Source: Harmonia axyridis (lineage: Eukaryota; Arthropoda; Insecta; Coleoptera; Coccinellidae). From it: a DNA stretch of 64,000 bases. Made by a program: the position numbers and the translations under genes. Location of the stretch: positions 36,081,506 to 36,145,505 of the forward strand of contig NC_059505.1 of the NCBI RefSeq assembly GCF_914767665.1, read 5' to 3'. Below the pieces are notes generated by a model. The model did not search any database. It saw only the letters and a list, made by a program, of their open reading frames with translations, and was not told the origin of the DNA. Positions 23,793 through 33,759 of this stretch are shown here, in pieces; the first letter of the stretch is position 1, and each line of letters begins with the position of its first letter.

Positions 23793-25358
23793 TGCTTTGC
23801 TTGCTTTTATAGTCTTTATTATATTTTAATATGTACATGTTATAATGGTTTACATCATTTGTTGTTTGATATTTTAGTAGTTCCCATCTATACATGATTT
23901 ACCTACAATAATAATAATATTTTGGCTGGACGCCTTTAGATATTCAGAGGTTTTGTTTTTTTTATGTGTTAAGTTAGCACTAAAGTTCATAGTATTCACA
24001 GGAAAATGTAGAGAAAAACCTGTTTTCATTGTTTCCCAGTATCCTGGGCTTAAGCAGTATCAACAATATATAAAATGAGATATAAAAAAATAACATCAAC
24101 AATAACAACAACAAAAACAACAATAATTACAGTAGCAATAACAGTAGTAATTAGCTACATGTTAGCTATTTTTGTAGCTAATGTGTTTTCTATTGAATAT
24201 GGGTAAATGCTCGTAGGGAAGGGCATGTTTTTCATTGGCGTTTTTCGAGTTCTTTCTAGTCAAAGTTATTTTGTTAACGGGATCGCTCACGTATCTCGTT
24301 TTTTCGTAAAAGTTCGCGGAAATTCTATCTATGTGATTTTTTATTGTTTCAATACCTGCTAATTCGTGCAAATCTGTGATTCTTGTGTATCTATCCTTGT
24401 TAGTGATAAGCCTCAGCATTCTGTTTTGAAAAATTTGTAACGGTCGTGTCGGCCATGATTTCAAGTGACACCAGGCCGGTGCCGCATACGTTATGATTGG
24501 TCTTATTAAGGAGGTGTATATTAATTTTTTATTTTTTTGATTCATACGGCTATTCTTGCACATTAGAGGATACAGGATTCTGATTGCCCCGTTGGCTGTT
24601 ATTAAAGTTTTTTCAATGTGTTTGTGAAAATTAAGTCGGCTATCTAGTTCCATTCCCAGATATTTAACCGTATTATTAACTGTGATTGGATGGTTGTTAA
24701 GTTTAAGAGGAATTGAGATTTTGTTGTCGTTTAGTTTTCGGCTAAACACGATCTGTTCGGTTTTTTTCTCATTTACTCTGATCTTCCAGGTTTTGTAAAA
24801 TTCGGTTATTTTGTCGATATTATATTGTAGCAATCTGTTCGCTATTGCCGAATGAAAGGAGTGAGCGTATAATGCAGTGTCGTCTGCGAATAGCGCCGTT
24901 TTTGTGTTTGGAAAACCTGGAAGGTCGTGTATGTAGAGGTTGAAGAGTCTGGGTCCAAGGACGCTTCCTTGAGGTACACCTGATTTAATTTTTTTGATGG
25001 ACGATATTTTATTGCCGATTTTTACTACGTATTTTCTGTTCGAAAGGTATGAATTTATTAGTTTGATGATAAAGTATGGAAGTCCGAGTTTTATCATTTT
25101 GTAAGTAAGACCTTGGATCCAGACCCTGTCGAATGCTTTCTCTATGTCTAGAAAAAGCATGGCTGTGTTCTTTTTTTTGTTGAATTCGTTGATAATGTCT
25201 ATTACTATTCTACAGATTTGGTGTGTGGAACTATGTTTTTCTTTGAACCCAAATTGATACGGATCATTCAATTCCGTGTGTTTGAGTGTTTTTGTTAGTA
25301 TTTTGAGAATATTTTTTTCGGAGATTTTACTGAGCGTTGATAACAGACTAGAGTCTCT
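23793..25358 (-). mobile_element. 5'-truncated Jockey-like retrotransposon inside tRNA copy 6
   Basis: The minus-strand frame is open from about 25358 to the stop at 24162, roughly 398 codons, and encodes most of a reverse transcriptase. It reads SLLSTLSKISEKN, NDPYQFGFKEKHSS, FLDIEKAFDRVW, SGVPQGSVLGPRLFNLYIHD, the catalytic FADDTALYAHS, then GMELDSRLNFHKHI, SLIRPIITYAAPAW and QIFQNRMLRLI. No ATG lies upstream because the 5' part (endonuclease, ORF1) is missing. About 370 bases of 3' UTR follow, ending with AATAAAGAC and an AAGCAAGCAAAGCAAG tail rather than poly(A). The frame has no stops, so the insertion is young. The family is Jockey-type by RT motif order, not by search. Confidence 0.9.
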
Positions 25359-25406
25359 CTAGGTGCGCATGATTCTCTCAAATCACTTTCGTCGACAAAA
25401 GATTTT

Positions 25407-25479
25407 CGCCCAACGTGGGGCTCGAACCCACGACCCTGAGATTAAGAGTCTCATGCTCTACCGACTGAGCTAGCCGGGC
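25407..25479 (-). tRNA. tRNA-Lys(CTT), copy 7
   Basis: First complete gene beyond the retrotransposon. Its 3' spacer is cut short: it starts at AGGTGCGCATG right next to the element's truncated 5' end. Confidence 0.97.
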
Positions 25480-25588
25480 TTAGTGATATTACTTGAGAAA
25501 CACTATTATGAGCTCAAAATTAGTCAGAAAAGTTTAACTAAAAGGTGCGCATGATTCTCTCAAATCACTTTCGTCGACAAAAGATTTT

Positions 25589-25661
25589 CGCCCAACGTGG
25601 GGCTCGAACCCACGACCCTGAGATTAAGAGTCTCATGCTCTACCGACTGAGCTAGCCGGGC
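25589..25661 (-). tRNA. tRNA-Lys(CTT), copy 8
   Basis: 182 bp from copy 7; the 5' flank is of the consensus type. Confidence 0.97.
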
Positions 25662-25770
25662 TTAGTGATATTACCTGAGAAACACTATTATGAGCTCAAA
25701 ATTAGTCAGAAAAGTTTAACTAAAAGGTGCGCATGATTCTCTCAAATCACTTTCGTCGACAAAAGATTTT

Positions 25771-25843
25771 CGCCCAACGTGGGGCTCGAACCCACGACCC
25801 TGAGATTAAGAGTCTCATGCTCTACCGACTGAGCTAGCCGGGC
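25771..25843 (-). tRNA. tRNA-Lys(CTT), copy 9
   Basis: 182 bp from copy 8; both flanks are consensus. Confidence 0.97.
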
Positions 25844-25952
25844 TTAGTGATATTACCTGAGAAACACTATTATGAGCTCAAAATTAGTCAGAAAAGTTTA
25901 ACTAAAAGGTGCGCATGATTCTCTCAAATCACTTTCGTCGACAAAAGATTTT

Positions 25953-26025
25953 CGCCCAACGTGGGGCTCGAACCCACGACCCTGAGATTAAGAGTCTCAT
26001 GCTCTACCGACTGAGCTAGCCGGGC
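25953..26025 (-). tRNA. tRNA-Lys(CTT), copy 10
   Basis: The upstream flank differs (GATAGTTCTTGAAAAACAC) and is one base shorter, giving a 181-bp step to copy 11. It resembles the flank of copy 1, which also has TTCTTG. Confidence 0.97.
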
Positions 26026-26133
26026 TTAGTGATAGTTCTTGAAAAACACTATTATAAGCTCAAATTAGTCAGAAAAGTTTAACTAAAAGGTGCGCATGAT
26101 TCTCTCAAATCACTGTCGTCGACAAAAGATTTT

Positions 26134-26206
26134 CGCCCAACGTGGGGCTCGAACCCACGACCCTGAGATTAAGAGTCTCATGCTCTACCGACTGAGCTAG
26201 CCGGGC
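26134..26206 (-). tRNA. tRNA-Lys(CTT), copy 11
   Basis: The downstream spacer has CACTGTCGTCGAC, a single change not seen in other units. Confidence 0.97.
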
Positions 26207-26315
26207 TTAGTGATATTACCTGAGAAACACTATTATAAGCTCAAAATTAGTCAGAAAAGTTTAACTAAAAGGTGCGCATGATTCTCTCAAATCACTTTCG
26301 TCGACAAAAGATTTA

Positions 26316-26388
26316 CGCCCAACGTGGGGCTCGAACCCACGACCCTGAGATTAAGAGTCTCATGCTCTACCGACTGAGCTAGCCGGGC
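26316..26388 (-). tRNA. tRNA-Lys(CTT), copy 12
   Basis: The base pattern just outside the 3' end is changed (GATTTACGCCC on the plus strand in place of GATTTTCGCCC). The TTTT terminator further down is kept. Directly upstream it has TTAATGATATT. Confidence 0.97.
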
Positions 26389-26497
26389 TTAATGATATTA
26401 CCTGAGAAACACTATTATGAGCTCAAAATTAGTCAGAAAAGTTTAATTATAAGGTACGCATGATTTTCTCAAATCACTTTCGTCGACAAAAGATTTT

Positions 26498-26570
26498 CGC
26501 CCAACGTGGGGCTCGAACCCACGACCCTGAGATTAAGAGTCTCATGCTCTACCGACTGAGCTAGCCGGGC
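26498..26570 (-). tRNA. tRNA-Lys(CTT), copy 13
   Basis: The downstream spacer is the most altered of the intact units (TTTAATTATAAGGTACGCATGATTTTC in outline), but the tRNA body is unchanged. Confidence 0.97.
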
Positions 26571-26678
26571 TTAGTGATATTACCTGAGAAACACTATTAT
26601 GAGCTCAAAATAGTCAGAAAAGTTTAACTAAAAGGTGCGCATGATTCTCTCAAATCACTTTCGTCGACAAAAGATTTT

Positions 26679-26751
26679 CGCCCAACGTGGGGCTCGAACC
26701 CACGACCCTGAGATTAAGAGTCTCATGCTCTACCGACTGAGCTAGCCGGGC
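26679..26751 (-). tRNA. tRNA-Lys(CTT), copy 14
   Basis: 181 bp from copy 13, because one A is missing from the AAAATTAG stretch of the spacer between them. Confidence 0.97.
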
Positions 26752-26860
26752 TTAGTGATATTACCTGAGAAACACTATTATGAGATCAAAATTAGTCAGA
26801 AAAGTTTAACTAAAAGGTGCGCATGATTCTCTCAAATCACCTTCGTCGACAAAAGATTTT

Positions 26861-26933
26861 CGCCCAACGTGGGGCTCGAACCCACGACCCTGAGATTAAG
26901 AGTCTCATGCTCTACCGACTGAGCTAGCCGGGC
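26861..26933 (-). tRNA. tRNA-Lys(CTT), copy 15
   Basis: First of four units with CCTTCGTCGAC in the 3' spacer. Confidence 0.97.
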
Positions 26934-27042
26934 TTAGTGATATTACCTGAGAAACACTATTATGAGCTCAAAATTAGTCAGAAAAGTTTAACTAAAAGGT
27001 GCGCATGATTCTCTCAAATCGCCTTCGTCGACAAAAGATTTT

Positions 27043-27115
27043 CGCCCAACGTGGGGCTCGAACCCACGACCCTGAGATTAAGAGTCTCATGCTCTACCGA
27101 CTGAGCTAGCCGGGC
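27043..27115 (-). tRNA. tRNA-Lys(CTT), copy 16
   Basis: 3' spacer TCGCCTTCGTCG, shared exactly with copy 17. Directly upstream it has TTAGTTATATT. Confidence 0.97.
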
Positions 27116-27224
27116 TTAGTTATATTACCTGAGAAACACTATTATGAGCTCAAAATTAGTCAGAAAAGTTTAACTAAAAGGTGCGCATGATTCTCTCAAA
27201 TCGCCTTCGTCGACAAAAGATTTT

Positions 27225-27297
27225 CGCCCAACGTGGGGCTCGAACCCACGACCCTGAGATTAAGAGTCTCATGCTCTACCGACTGAGCTAGCCGGGC
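27225..27297 (-). tRNA. tRNA-Lys(CTT), copy 17
   Basis: Shares TCGCCTTCGTCG with copy 16, a sign of a recent local duplication. Confidence 0.97.
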
Positions 27298-27406
27298 TTA
27301 GTGATATTACCTGAGAAACACTATTATGAGCTCAAAATTAGTCAGAAAAGTTTAACTAAAAGGTGCGCATGATTCTCTCAAATCACCTTCGTCGACAAAA
27401 GATTTT

Positions 27407-27479
27407 CGCCCAACGTGGGGCTCGAACCCACGACCCTGAGATTAAGAGTCTCATGCTCTACCGACTGAGCTAGCCGGGC
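27407..27479 (-). tRNA. tRNA-Lys(CTT), copy 18 (array edge)
   Basis: Outermost gene. Its upstream flank runs GATAGTACCTGAGAAACAC to AGAAAAGTTTAA and then changes to repeat E sequence at about 27538. The spacer upstream of its promoter is therefore nearly complete but is followed by unrelated DNA. Confidence 0.97.
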
Positions 27480-27538
27480 TTAGTGATAGTACCTGAGAAA
27501 CACTATTATGAGCTCAAAATTAGTCAGAAAAGTTTAAT

Positions 27539-27665
27539 ATAAAATATACCATATGTAAAAACAGATATACGACTCGCCGGATTCAAAAGGTGATGTACGG
27601 ACAGCAAACGTTGTATACAAAGTATATATTCCGAAATTAGAAACCAGATACTCCAACAAACGCAT
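27539..27665 (+). repeat. Dispersed repeat E, right half
   Basis: Reads ACCATATGTAAAAACAG, ACGACTCGCCGGATTCAAAA and CAAAGTATATATTCCGAAAT. It aligns with the continuation of repeat E at 31900-32000 (AGCATGTGTAAAAGC, AGACTCGTCCGATTTAAAA, CAAAGTATATAT). It completes the copy whose left half ends at 22806. Confidence 0.7.
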
Positions 27666-29078
27666 TACAACCACGGCAAAGGACAAAGAGGAAACCAAAC
27701 TACAATTTTTTCCCTTCTTTAGCTCGCTTCGACATCCCGGCAAAAACCAATCCGCAGTTTCAACTCGGTTAAGAACCGGAGCAGCATCTATCTGAAGAAC
27801 GCCAGCAATTTACCAATTTACTTTCTCTACTTTTACGCTCTGATGCTCCTGTCACATCGCTAGGTTGCAGCTGATAATGAATACGATTATCTTAATAATG
27901 TTATACGGTAACCGAGGCTGAAATTACTTCTTGCGGATAATCAGAGATCATCCGCTCAACGCGGTGGCAGAGGAAAAAGGAGGTTCAGATGGTTCAACTT
28001 CGTTCGATTTTTTTTTTCGCGAGAACGGGATAAGTTATTGAGAGGGATATTTTTAAACGTCCTTTCTTAAACAGAGCGCTTTATAATTTCATCACAATGT
28101 GTCTTTTTTCCGAAATTTGGGAGTCGGGATTGGTCTCAAACGATAAGATTAAGTTCTGCCCGTCCGTAAACACATTAACTCTCGAACTAAAGGGCATAGA
28201 AGCTTGAAATTTTCAGGACGTATTCAGATATCCAATGACGCAGTTGGATTCGTTAATGGGGAAAGTCAGACAAGGGGTTCCGTAAAAACGACCTGTCAAC
28301 ATTTTTTTTTCTATTAGTTTCGGAATCGCAGATTCGATTGGGATGAAGAATTGCATTTAAATGAAGAATGACGTTTTAAAGCCTGGTGCAAAATTTCTTG
28401 TTGATCGCGTAACCAAAACCATTGAAAATTCAAGATTAATATAAAAAAAAATTCCCAATATTTTCGTCATCACGAATCCGACGGAGTTGAGATTGTGGGT
28501 GTTGATATAAAATACGAATTCCAAGCTCCGGGCAAAATTTCCAAAACCTCACATTATCAAAACTGTAGGAAATTCAGGAAATTTTGGAAAAAGAAACATC
28601 GCTTATTTTCGTGAAAACAGATTAGATTGGGATGATACTCATATTTTGCATGTATATTTGGAATATAGAACTTCAATCTTTTTGGGAAATTTCGTTTTGA
28701 CAGCATCATCAGAAGCTGAATATCGAAAAAAAACTGTTATTTCATTGACGTCGGATCCAACAGAGTTCAAATTTTGTAAAGAAGAACCTAGAAACTTACA
28801 TTTTTGAGGGTAGGATCGCTTCTAGAATTCTGCCAATGAATTTGTTAATTGGTAAAAACCGATAAGAGGTTCCATATAGATATAACTGATTTGATTCCTT
28901 TTTAATTTCATAACTGCAGAGTTCATTGTGAGGAAAAATTGCATTTGGATGTAGAATAACAACTTAAAAACCTCGTGAAAATTTTCTCGTTGATCGCGTC
29001 ACCGAACCATAGAAAACATAAGCACAATATCGAAAAATAATACTTCAGTGAACGAGTTTAATTTTAGCGTGTATATAT
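27666..29078. repeat. Intergenic, diverged low-copy repeat pair
   Basis: No gene. The blocks 28230-28440 and 28830-29010 resemble each other in order: a GGTTCCRTA block, GATGNAGAATNRC, then a 'TTGATCGCGT' block with ACCATNGAAAA. They look like two decayed copies of one repeat about 590 bp apart. 27740-27990 is less AT-rich unique sequence (see findings). Confidence 0.45.
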
Positions 29079-29827
29079 ACCGGGTGTCCAAGTTATCTAT
29101 ACAGGCAATACCTATATAGCTTATTTGACAAGATAATAAAAGAATAAAAAAATTGCTTTGAATAACATCATTGGAACCTTTCCAATGAGTTATAAAAAAG
29201 GTTCTCACTTTTTATTTTCAAATGACACCCCCTGTATATTGTCAGTGAAAATACCGTGTCATTCTATTTGGAATACAACGATAGCACATACTTGGTATTT
29301 TTCAGTAATAACAACAAAAACATTGATATTTTGTAACTTCCTTTACGTTATTTTATTATCCCTAAAAAAAGGAAATGCCTCCACCCATATTTGTACAAAC
29401 TTCACATATGAGAAGTAGGTGAATTTTTTGTTTTGAAAAACCAATGTTTTTTATAACAAAAAACTTGCTTTAAATGTGTCTTCGTTTTTTGAATTGCATA
29501 GTTGGTATTTTGGTTGCAATTCATACTACACAAAATGTTTATGTTTTTATTGTTATTAATAAAAAATACCAAGTATGTGCTAACGTTGTATTCCAAATGG
29601 AATGACACGCAATTTCCACTGATAATATACAGGGGGTGCCATTTGGAAATAAAAAGTGAGGGGTAGCTACCACAGGGCTGTCAAATGCACGAAACTTTTT
29701 TATACACCACTGGGAAGGTACTTTGATGTTATACAAAGCAATTTTACAAAGCAAGTTTTTAATTTTTTTATTATCTTGTCGAATTAGCTAAATATTGCCT
29801 TATGCTCTAACTTGGGACACCCGGTAT
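29079..29827. mobile_element. Foldback element, about 750 bp
   Basis: The ends TATACCGGGTGTCCAAGTTA and CTAACTTGGGACACCCGGTATA are inverted. Inside, the blocks TACAGGGGGTG, TGGAATACAACGATAGCACA and CCAAGTATGTGCTAACGTTG pair across the centre near 29450. Several overlapping open stretches on both strands (29158-29754) read the same palindromic sequence and are not genes. Confidence 0.8.
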
Positions 29828-31359
29828 AAAAGATAACAATTTGAAATGTTATGCAAAATTTCGTGTTGATCGCAGAATATAAAAAAATTTAAAAATCTCA
29901 GACGTGCTTTTGTGCGCTCTTTCGTTCAGGCGCCAATTGCACCCATGGATACCACATTGACTATACGGAAGTACTTTCATCGTTTTCTTATGATTCGAGG
30001 TACTCTAAGGAACAAAAGGAAATAATTAAAATAGTTATTTATGCAACAAGTGCAAAAAGTGAATGTTTATTGCACTCGAAGTGTTGTCCAACTCGGCCTA
30101 ACGGCCTCGTCGGACAATTTCACGTCGAGTGCAATAAACAATTTTTGAACGAGTTGCATACAACATTTTTTCTACGTTCATGCAAAAAGCAAAAAATGAT
30201 TTCTTGAGGTGCGGCACTAGGTGTAGGAAAATGAAAAGCGCAACTTGAATACTTTAATATTAATATCGATTTGCATTGAAACAGGAACTAATACGTTACG
30301 AACAATTTAATTCAAACTTTATTTTTACCCTCAATGTTGAAAGTGAATGAACAATTGGTGCAATTTTCAATATGAATATTTCGTAGTGAAGTACTTTTTA
30401 AATCCACTTCTTTATTTGTTACTGCTGTAAACGTACTAGTACTTGGTAACTGTACATCGTTATTTCCTTCAGGCTGAAATATTTGTTTGTCATGATGACA
30501 GCACGTTGAAGTAGAATGACAGATGAGTGCAATAAAAACTTTATTTCACTAGTGCAATAAAGAACTTCTTTTTCCACTAAATATAGTTCAATAAAGTTTT
30601 GCTTTTTACATGAATGTAGAAAAATATACTTATTATAAACCGATTTCGTTGAAACAACGAACTAAAACCTTGAACCTCTTGAATTGCACAAAAATTATTT
30701 GGTTCCACAAAGACCTTGAAACACGTTTCGACGCTAAAAAGCTACCTTTCCCCGAAACAACCCACTGTGCAGCCATTATCCGAAAGAGTCAGTCCCGATT
30801 CTCGAAACCCTGAAACCTGAAACAAGTTCACCTCTACCACCACCGGTCAGTGGCCCGAGAGATATCATCTCGAAATATAACCATAATCCGTGGAATGGGC
30901 ACGAACGAACCCAGAAGTCGAGGCAGAACCAACATTTCGCGTTTTCGTTTTCAACAAAAGGCCTCTCTTGTACCGGCTTTACTTCCACGATTTAGCCGGC
31001 AACATTTCATTTATTATCTGCATATGCCGATCGAAAACAGCGCTTTATGCAACCGTTGAAGAATGGAATTCGAAATGTTGTCCGCGGATTTATCTGACAA
31101 TAGGACTTTCACTCGTACTCGGAAAAAATTGTGAATCGAGAAGCCGCCTGCCTGCAATTCGTGTGAATTTGCTCTCCGCCTTAATGCAAATTGCAACAAG
31201 AAATTCCTATTGTAATGCAAAACGTATAAGAAAGATTCTTGCTTAATTCGAAGTCCACTTGATACAACCAGACAAAATTATGCACTGTGAAAAAACTGAA
31301 ACAAAGAGGACGTTCAAACTACTAGTGCTTCTCCTCAAGATCTTCAAGAAATTTTGCAT
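29828..31359. other. Intergenic, with a hairpin repeat at 30063-30152
   Basis: A short inverted repeat lies at 30063-30152: TTTATTGCACTCGAAGTG, TTGTCC, and the mirror GGACAATTTCACGTCGAGTGC. It resembles a small MITE. 30770-31250 is unique sequence with near-balanced base composition and overlapping short open stretches on both strands, none with a recognisable motif. Confidence 0.5.
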
Positions 31360-32030
31360 AATGTGTCAATTATTTCACAACTGACGTCTAAGTTTCAATT
31401 TCATCGTATCGGTATTTAAGTTATTGACAAGACAATATTGAAATGTCTATGACTCCGAAACTATTTGGTGTATTTGGCTCATTAACAGGCTCAACTATCC
31501 CATTCAATTGTCGAACATACCCTGAAAATTTCAAATCTCCAGGTATCTTCCACCAAAAGTTATCAACAGGACGCCAAATTGTGTGTAGCATGTATGAAAG
31601 ACTCGATATAAATGTTGTTTTCAAAGTATATATCCCTAAATCAGAAATAAGATACTTCCACAATCACATTTTTACCGATGTCGATTATTTCACAACTGAC
31701 ATCTAAGTTTCAATTGCATGGAATCGCTATTTTTCGAGTTATTGACAAAACAATACTGCAGATGTCTATAACTTCGAAACCATTTGGAGGATTTGGTTCA
31801 TTAAAGGAATCGACTATGCTATTCAATTTTCGAACTTACTCTGAAACTTACAAATCTCCGGTTATGTTTTTTCAAACGTTATCTAGAGGACGCCAAATTG
31901 TAGCATGTGTAAAAGCAAACTGTTATAAGACTCGTCCGATTTAAAAGACATCAAATGTAGAATTCAAAGTATATATATATATATATATAACCAAATCCAA
32001 AACAAGATACTTCGACAACCGTATTTCTAC
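31360..32030 (+). repeat. Dispersed repeat E, two tandem copies
   Basis: Two copies follow each other, from about 31360 and about 31679. Each contains ATTTCACAACTGACRTCTAAG, the ATGTCTATRACTYCGAAAC block, the CCTGAAAATTTCAAAT or CTGAAACTTACAAAT block, and GGACGCCAAATTGT. The second ends with a TA dinucleotide run at about 31968-31988. These copies show what repeat E looks like without the tRNA array in it. Confidence 0.75.
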
Positions 32031-33204
32031 CATAAAACTCTAGAAAAAAATCATTATTTTTATCCATTTGCAGAATTCGTAAAAAACACTTGAGACGAAC
32101 TTATTGCGTTTTTTTACGAAAACTTTTTAACAGAACAAAATAACCCAATTTGAAAATATGAGTTGAAAATAACGAATTATTTCTACAAATTTTTAACTCT
32201 AGTGTTGTGTCCGTGAAAGCAAGTTTCCTAATTAAAAAATGAAAAAATGAACGTCAATGGAATCAAAAAATCTAATAGGTGTTTGTCACTTCATTTTTTT
32301 CTCATCTCTGAAAGCGTGTCACTTTCCAAGGAAAGGCCTAAGGTCTTTTGCTTACATGAGAGGCCCAATTAATTTTTGAAAAGGATTCATTCCCTAAAAT
32401 CTTTCGCATTTATTTGTTAACGCCCTGTTTACAGAAAGTTCTATCACATAAGTTTTATAAATGTTATCAATATGCCGAATTTCATGTAGAGGACTCTCAT
32501 ATTTCCGAGAAAAATTCTGATCTACATATTCTACAAAATATGCAAAATTCGAAGGCTTTAGAGAACTATCTCCCTCTCTCTCTAATCTCTGTTATTTCCA
32601 ATAATAAACCAACAAAGTCAAATATATTAATAGCGAAAGAGGTTCCACATATACTTTATGACTCAATAAAATCTTCATCAACAATCGAACAGTCATAAAT
32701 GACTTCAACATCAACCTATTTCTGAGTGACCTTCAAGAAAACATAACTGATTATTTCAAAAACTGAATATTTCGTCGGTCATGCTCTAAATTTAGACGGA
32801 TACGTTAGAACATTAAATCGTAAAGAAAACACGATATAAGTTTATGCTGGGTTTCGACCGAAAATGTTCGAATCTCGGATAATTCAAAAATGTGATATTT
32901 AGTTGATATTCGATATTTATAAGGAAAATATCGTACTTAGCATCTAAAGTGGGTTTATTAACATTTAACACAGCGTTGCGGTGTGTTAATATTTCTGTGA
33001 TTATCAAACTTTTGGAATCATTCGAGGAAAAATATTTCAATCTAACTAAATTTTAACAGTTTACGTTCAGGAATGAATAGAATCAAAAAATCGGTTGCTA
33101 TACCACGTCGTTCTCTGCAGTAGGAACACGATCCATGAATTTTTTTGAGCAAAAAATCATAGGAACAAATCTTAAAAATATCCATTCTTACAGCCCATAT
33201 TCAT
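32031..33204. other. No gene recognised
   Basis: AT-rich. The 94-codon stretch at 32414-32698 opens at a non-ATG codon, has no motif, and is rejected. Confidence 0.4.
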
Positions 33205-33657
33205 TTTTTCAAAATACAGTGTTTTCCTAAATTGGAGGTACAAACGAAAATGAGATTCCCTGTATGATTTTAAGAAAAAAGTCCTATTAACATGTGTCTG
33301 CAAACGCTTGTTTTTTTCTCGGCCTCTTCTCTTCACAAGATATTCAACATAAATTCGGCATATATATTCAAATTTGAAAATTTTCATCATGTGATATGCT
33401 AATTTTAAATACAAATCGACAGGATGATTTTTCTGAAAGTGCTCGTTTCTTTTCTCGAGACCATTTTTTCGGTGGGTCACTAATAGTTTAGAAAAATGTA
33501 AAAAGAAACTTTGGTCATGCTGGACCAAAAACAAAATGTGTAGTACTCTACACATTTTGGTTTCTTGTATTTTTGTCGTATCTGCTACTGATTTCGGAAA
33601 AAAATTTCAAACAAATTTTTCCTTTTTTACTTCCAATTTAGGAAGATCCTGTATATT
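33205..33657. mobile_element. Probable MITE with TACAGTGTTTTCC-type ends
   Basis: The left end ATACAGTGTTTTCCTAAATT faces a mirrored right end (AATTTAGGAAGATCCTGTAT). The span is about 450 bp. A 127-codon open stretch on the minus strand (33172-33555) covers it; its composition gives no support for a protein. A related block, GGCAGTGTTTTCCTAATTTG, occurs at 33897. Confidence 0.5.
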
Positions 33658-33759
33658 ATTGCTACGATGATAATATGTATGTATACAATATTTTTTAGGC
33701 AAAATCCTAGCACTTGAAGTTCCAGATATATGACTTTGAACTTTTCATTCGTATTTCAG

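Larger units (their letters stand above)
22807..27538 (-). repeat. Tandem array of 182-bp units, each with one tRNA-Lys gene
   Basis: Head-to-tail units with starts 182 bp apart (181 in two cases). Each unit holds one 73-bp tRNA-Lys(CTT) on the minus strand and a spacer of about 109 bp with constant landmarks: CACTTTCGTCGACAAAAG, GAGAAACACTATTATGAGCT and AGAAAAGTTTAACTAAAAGG. There are 17 complete tRNA bodies plus one truncated. The array is split at 23793-25358 by a retrotransposon. Spacers differ by scattered substitutions; the last four units share CCTTCGTCGAC in place of CTTTCGTCGAC, so copies have exchanged sequence locally. The 3' trailer of each gene has TTTT 10-13 bases after the tRNA end, a plausible Pol III terminator. 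Confidence 0.95.

Noticed and set aside
22807..27538. CRISPR-like or satellite array
   Set aside because: The regular repeats are tRNA genes with full cloverleaf and internal promoter, in eukaryotic DNA; spacers are themselves repeated, so it is neither a CRISPR nor a simple satellite.
29158..29754. Several 68-86 codon ORFs on both strands
   Set aside because: All lie in the arms of the 29079-29827 foldback and mirror each other.
32414..32698. 94-codon ORF
   Set aside because: Opens at a non-ATG codon and shows no motif or conserved pattern.
33172..33555. 127-codon minus-strand ORF
   Set aside because: Lies mostly within a probable MITE and contains no recognisable domain.
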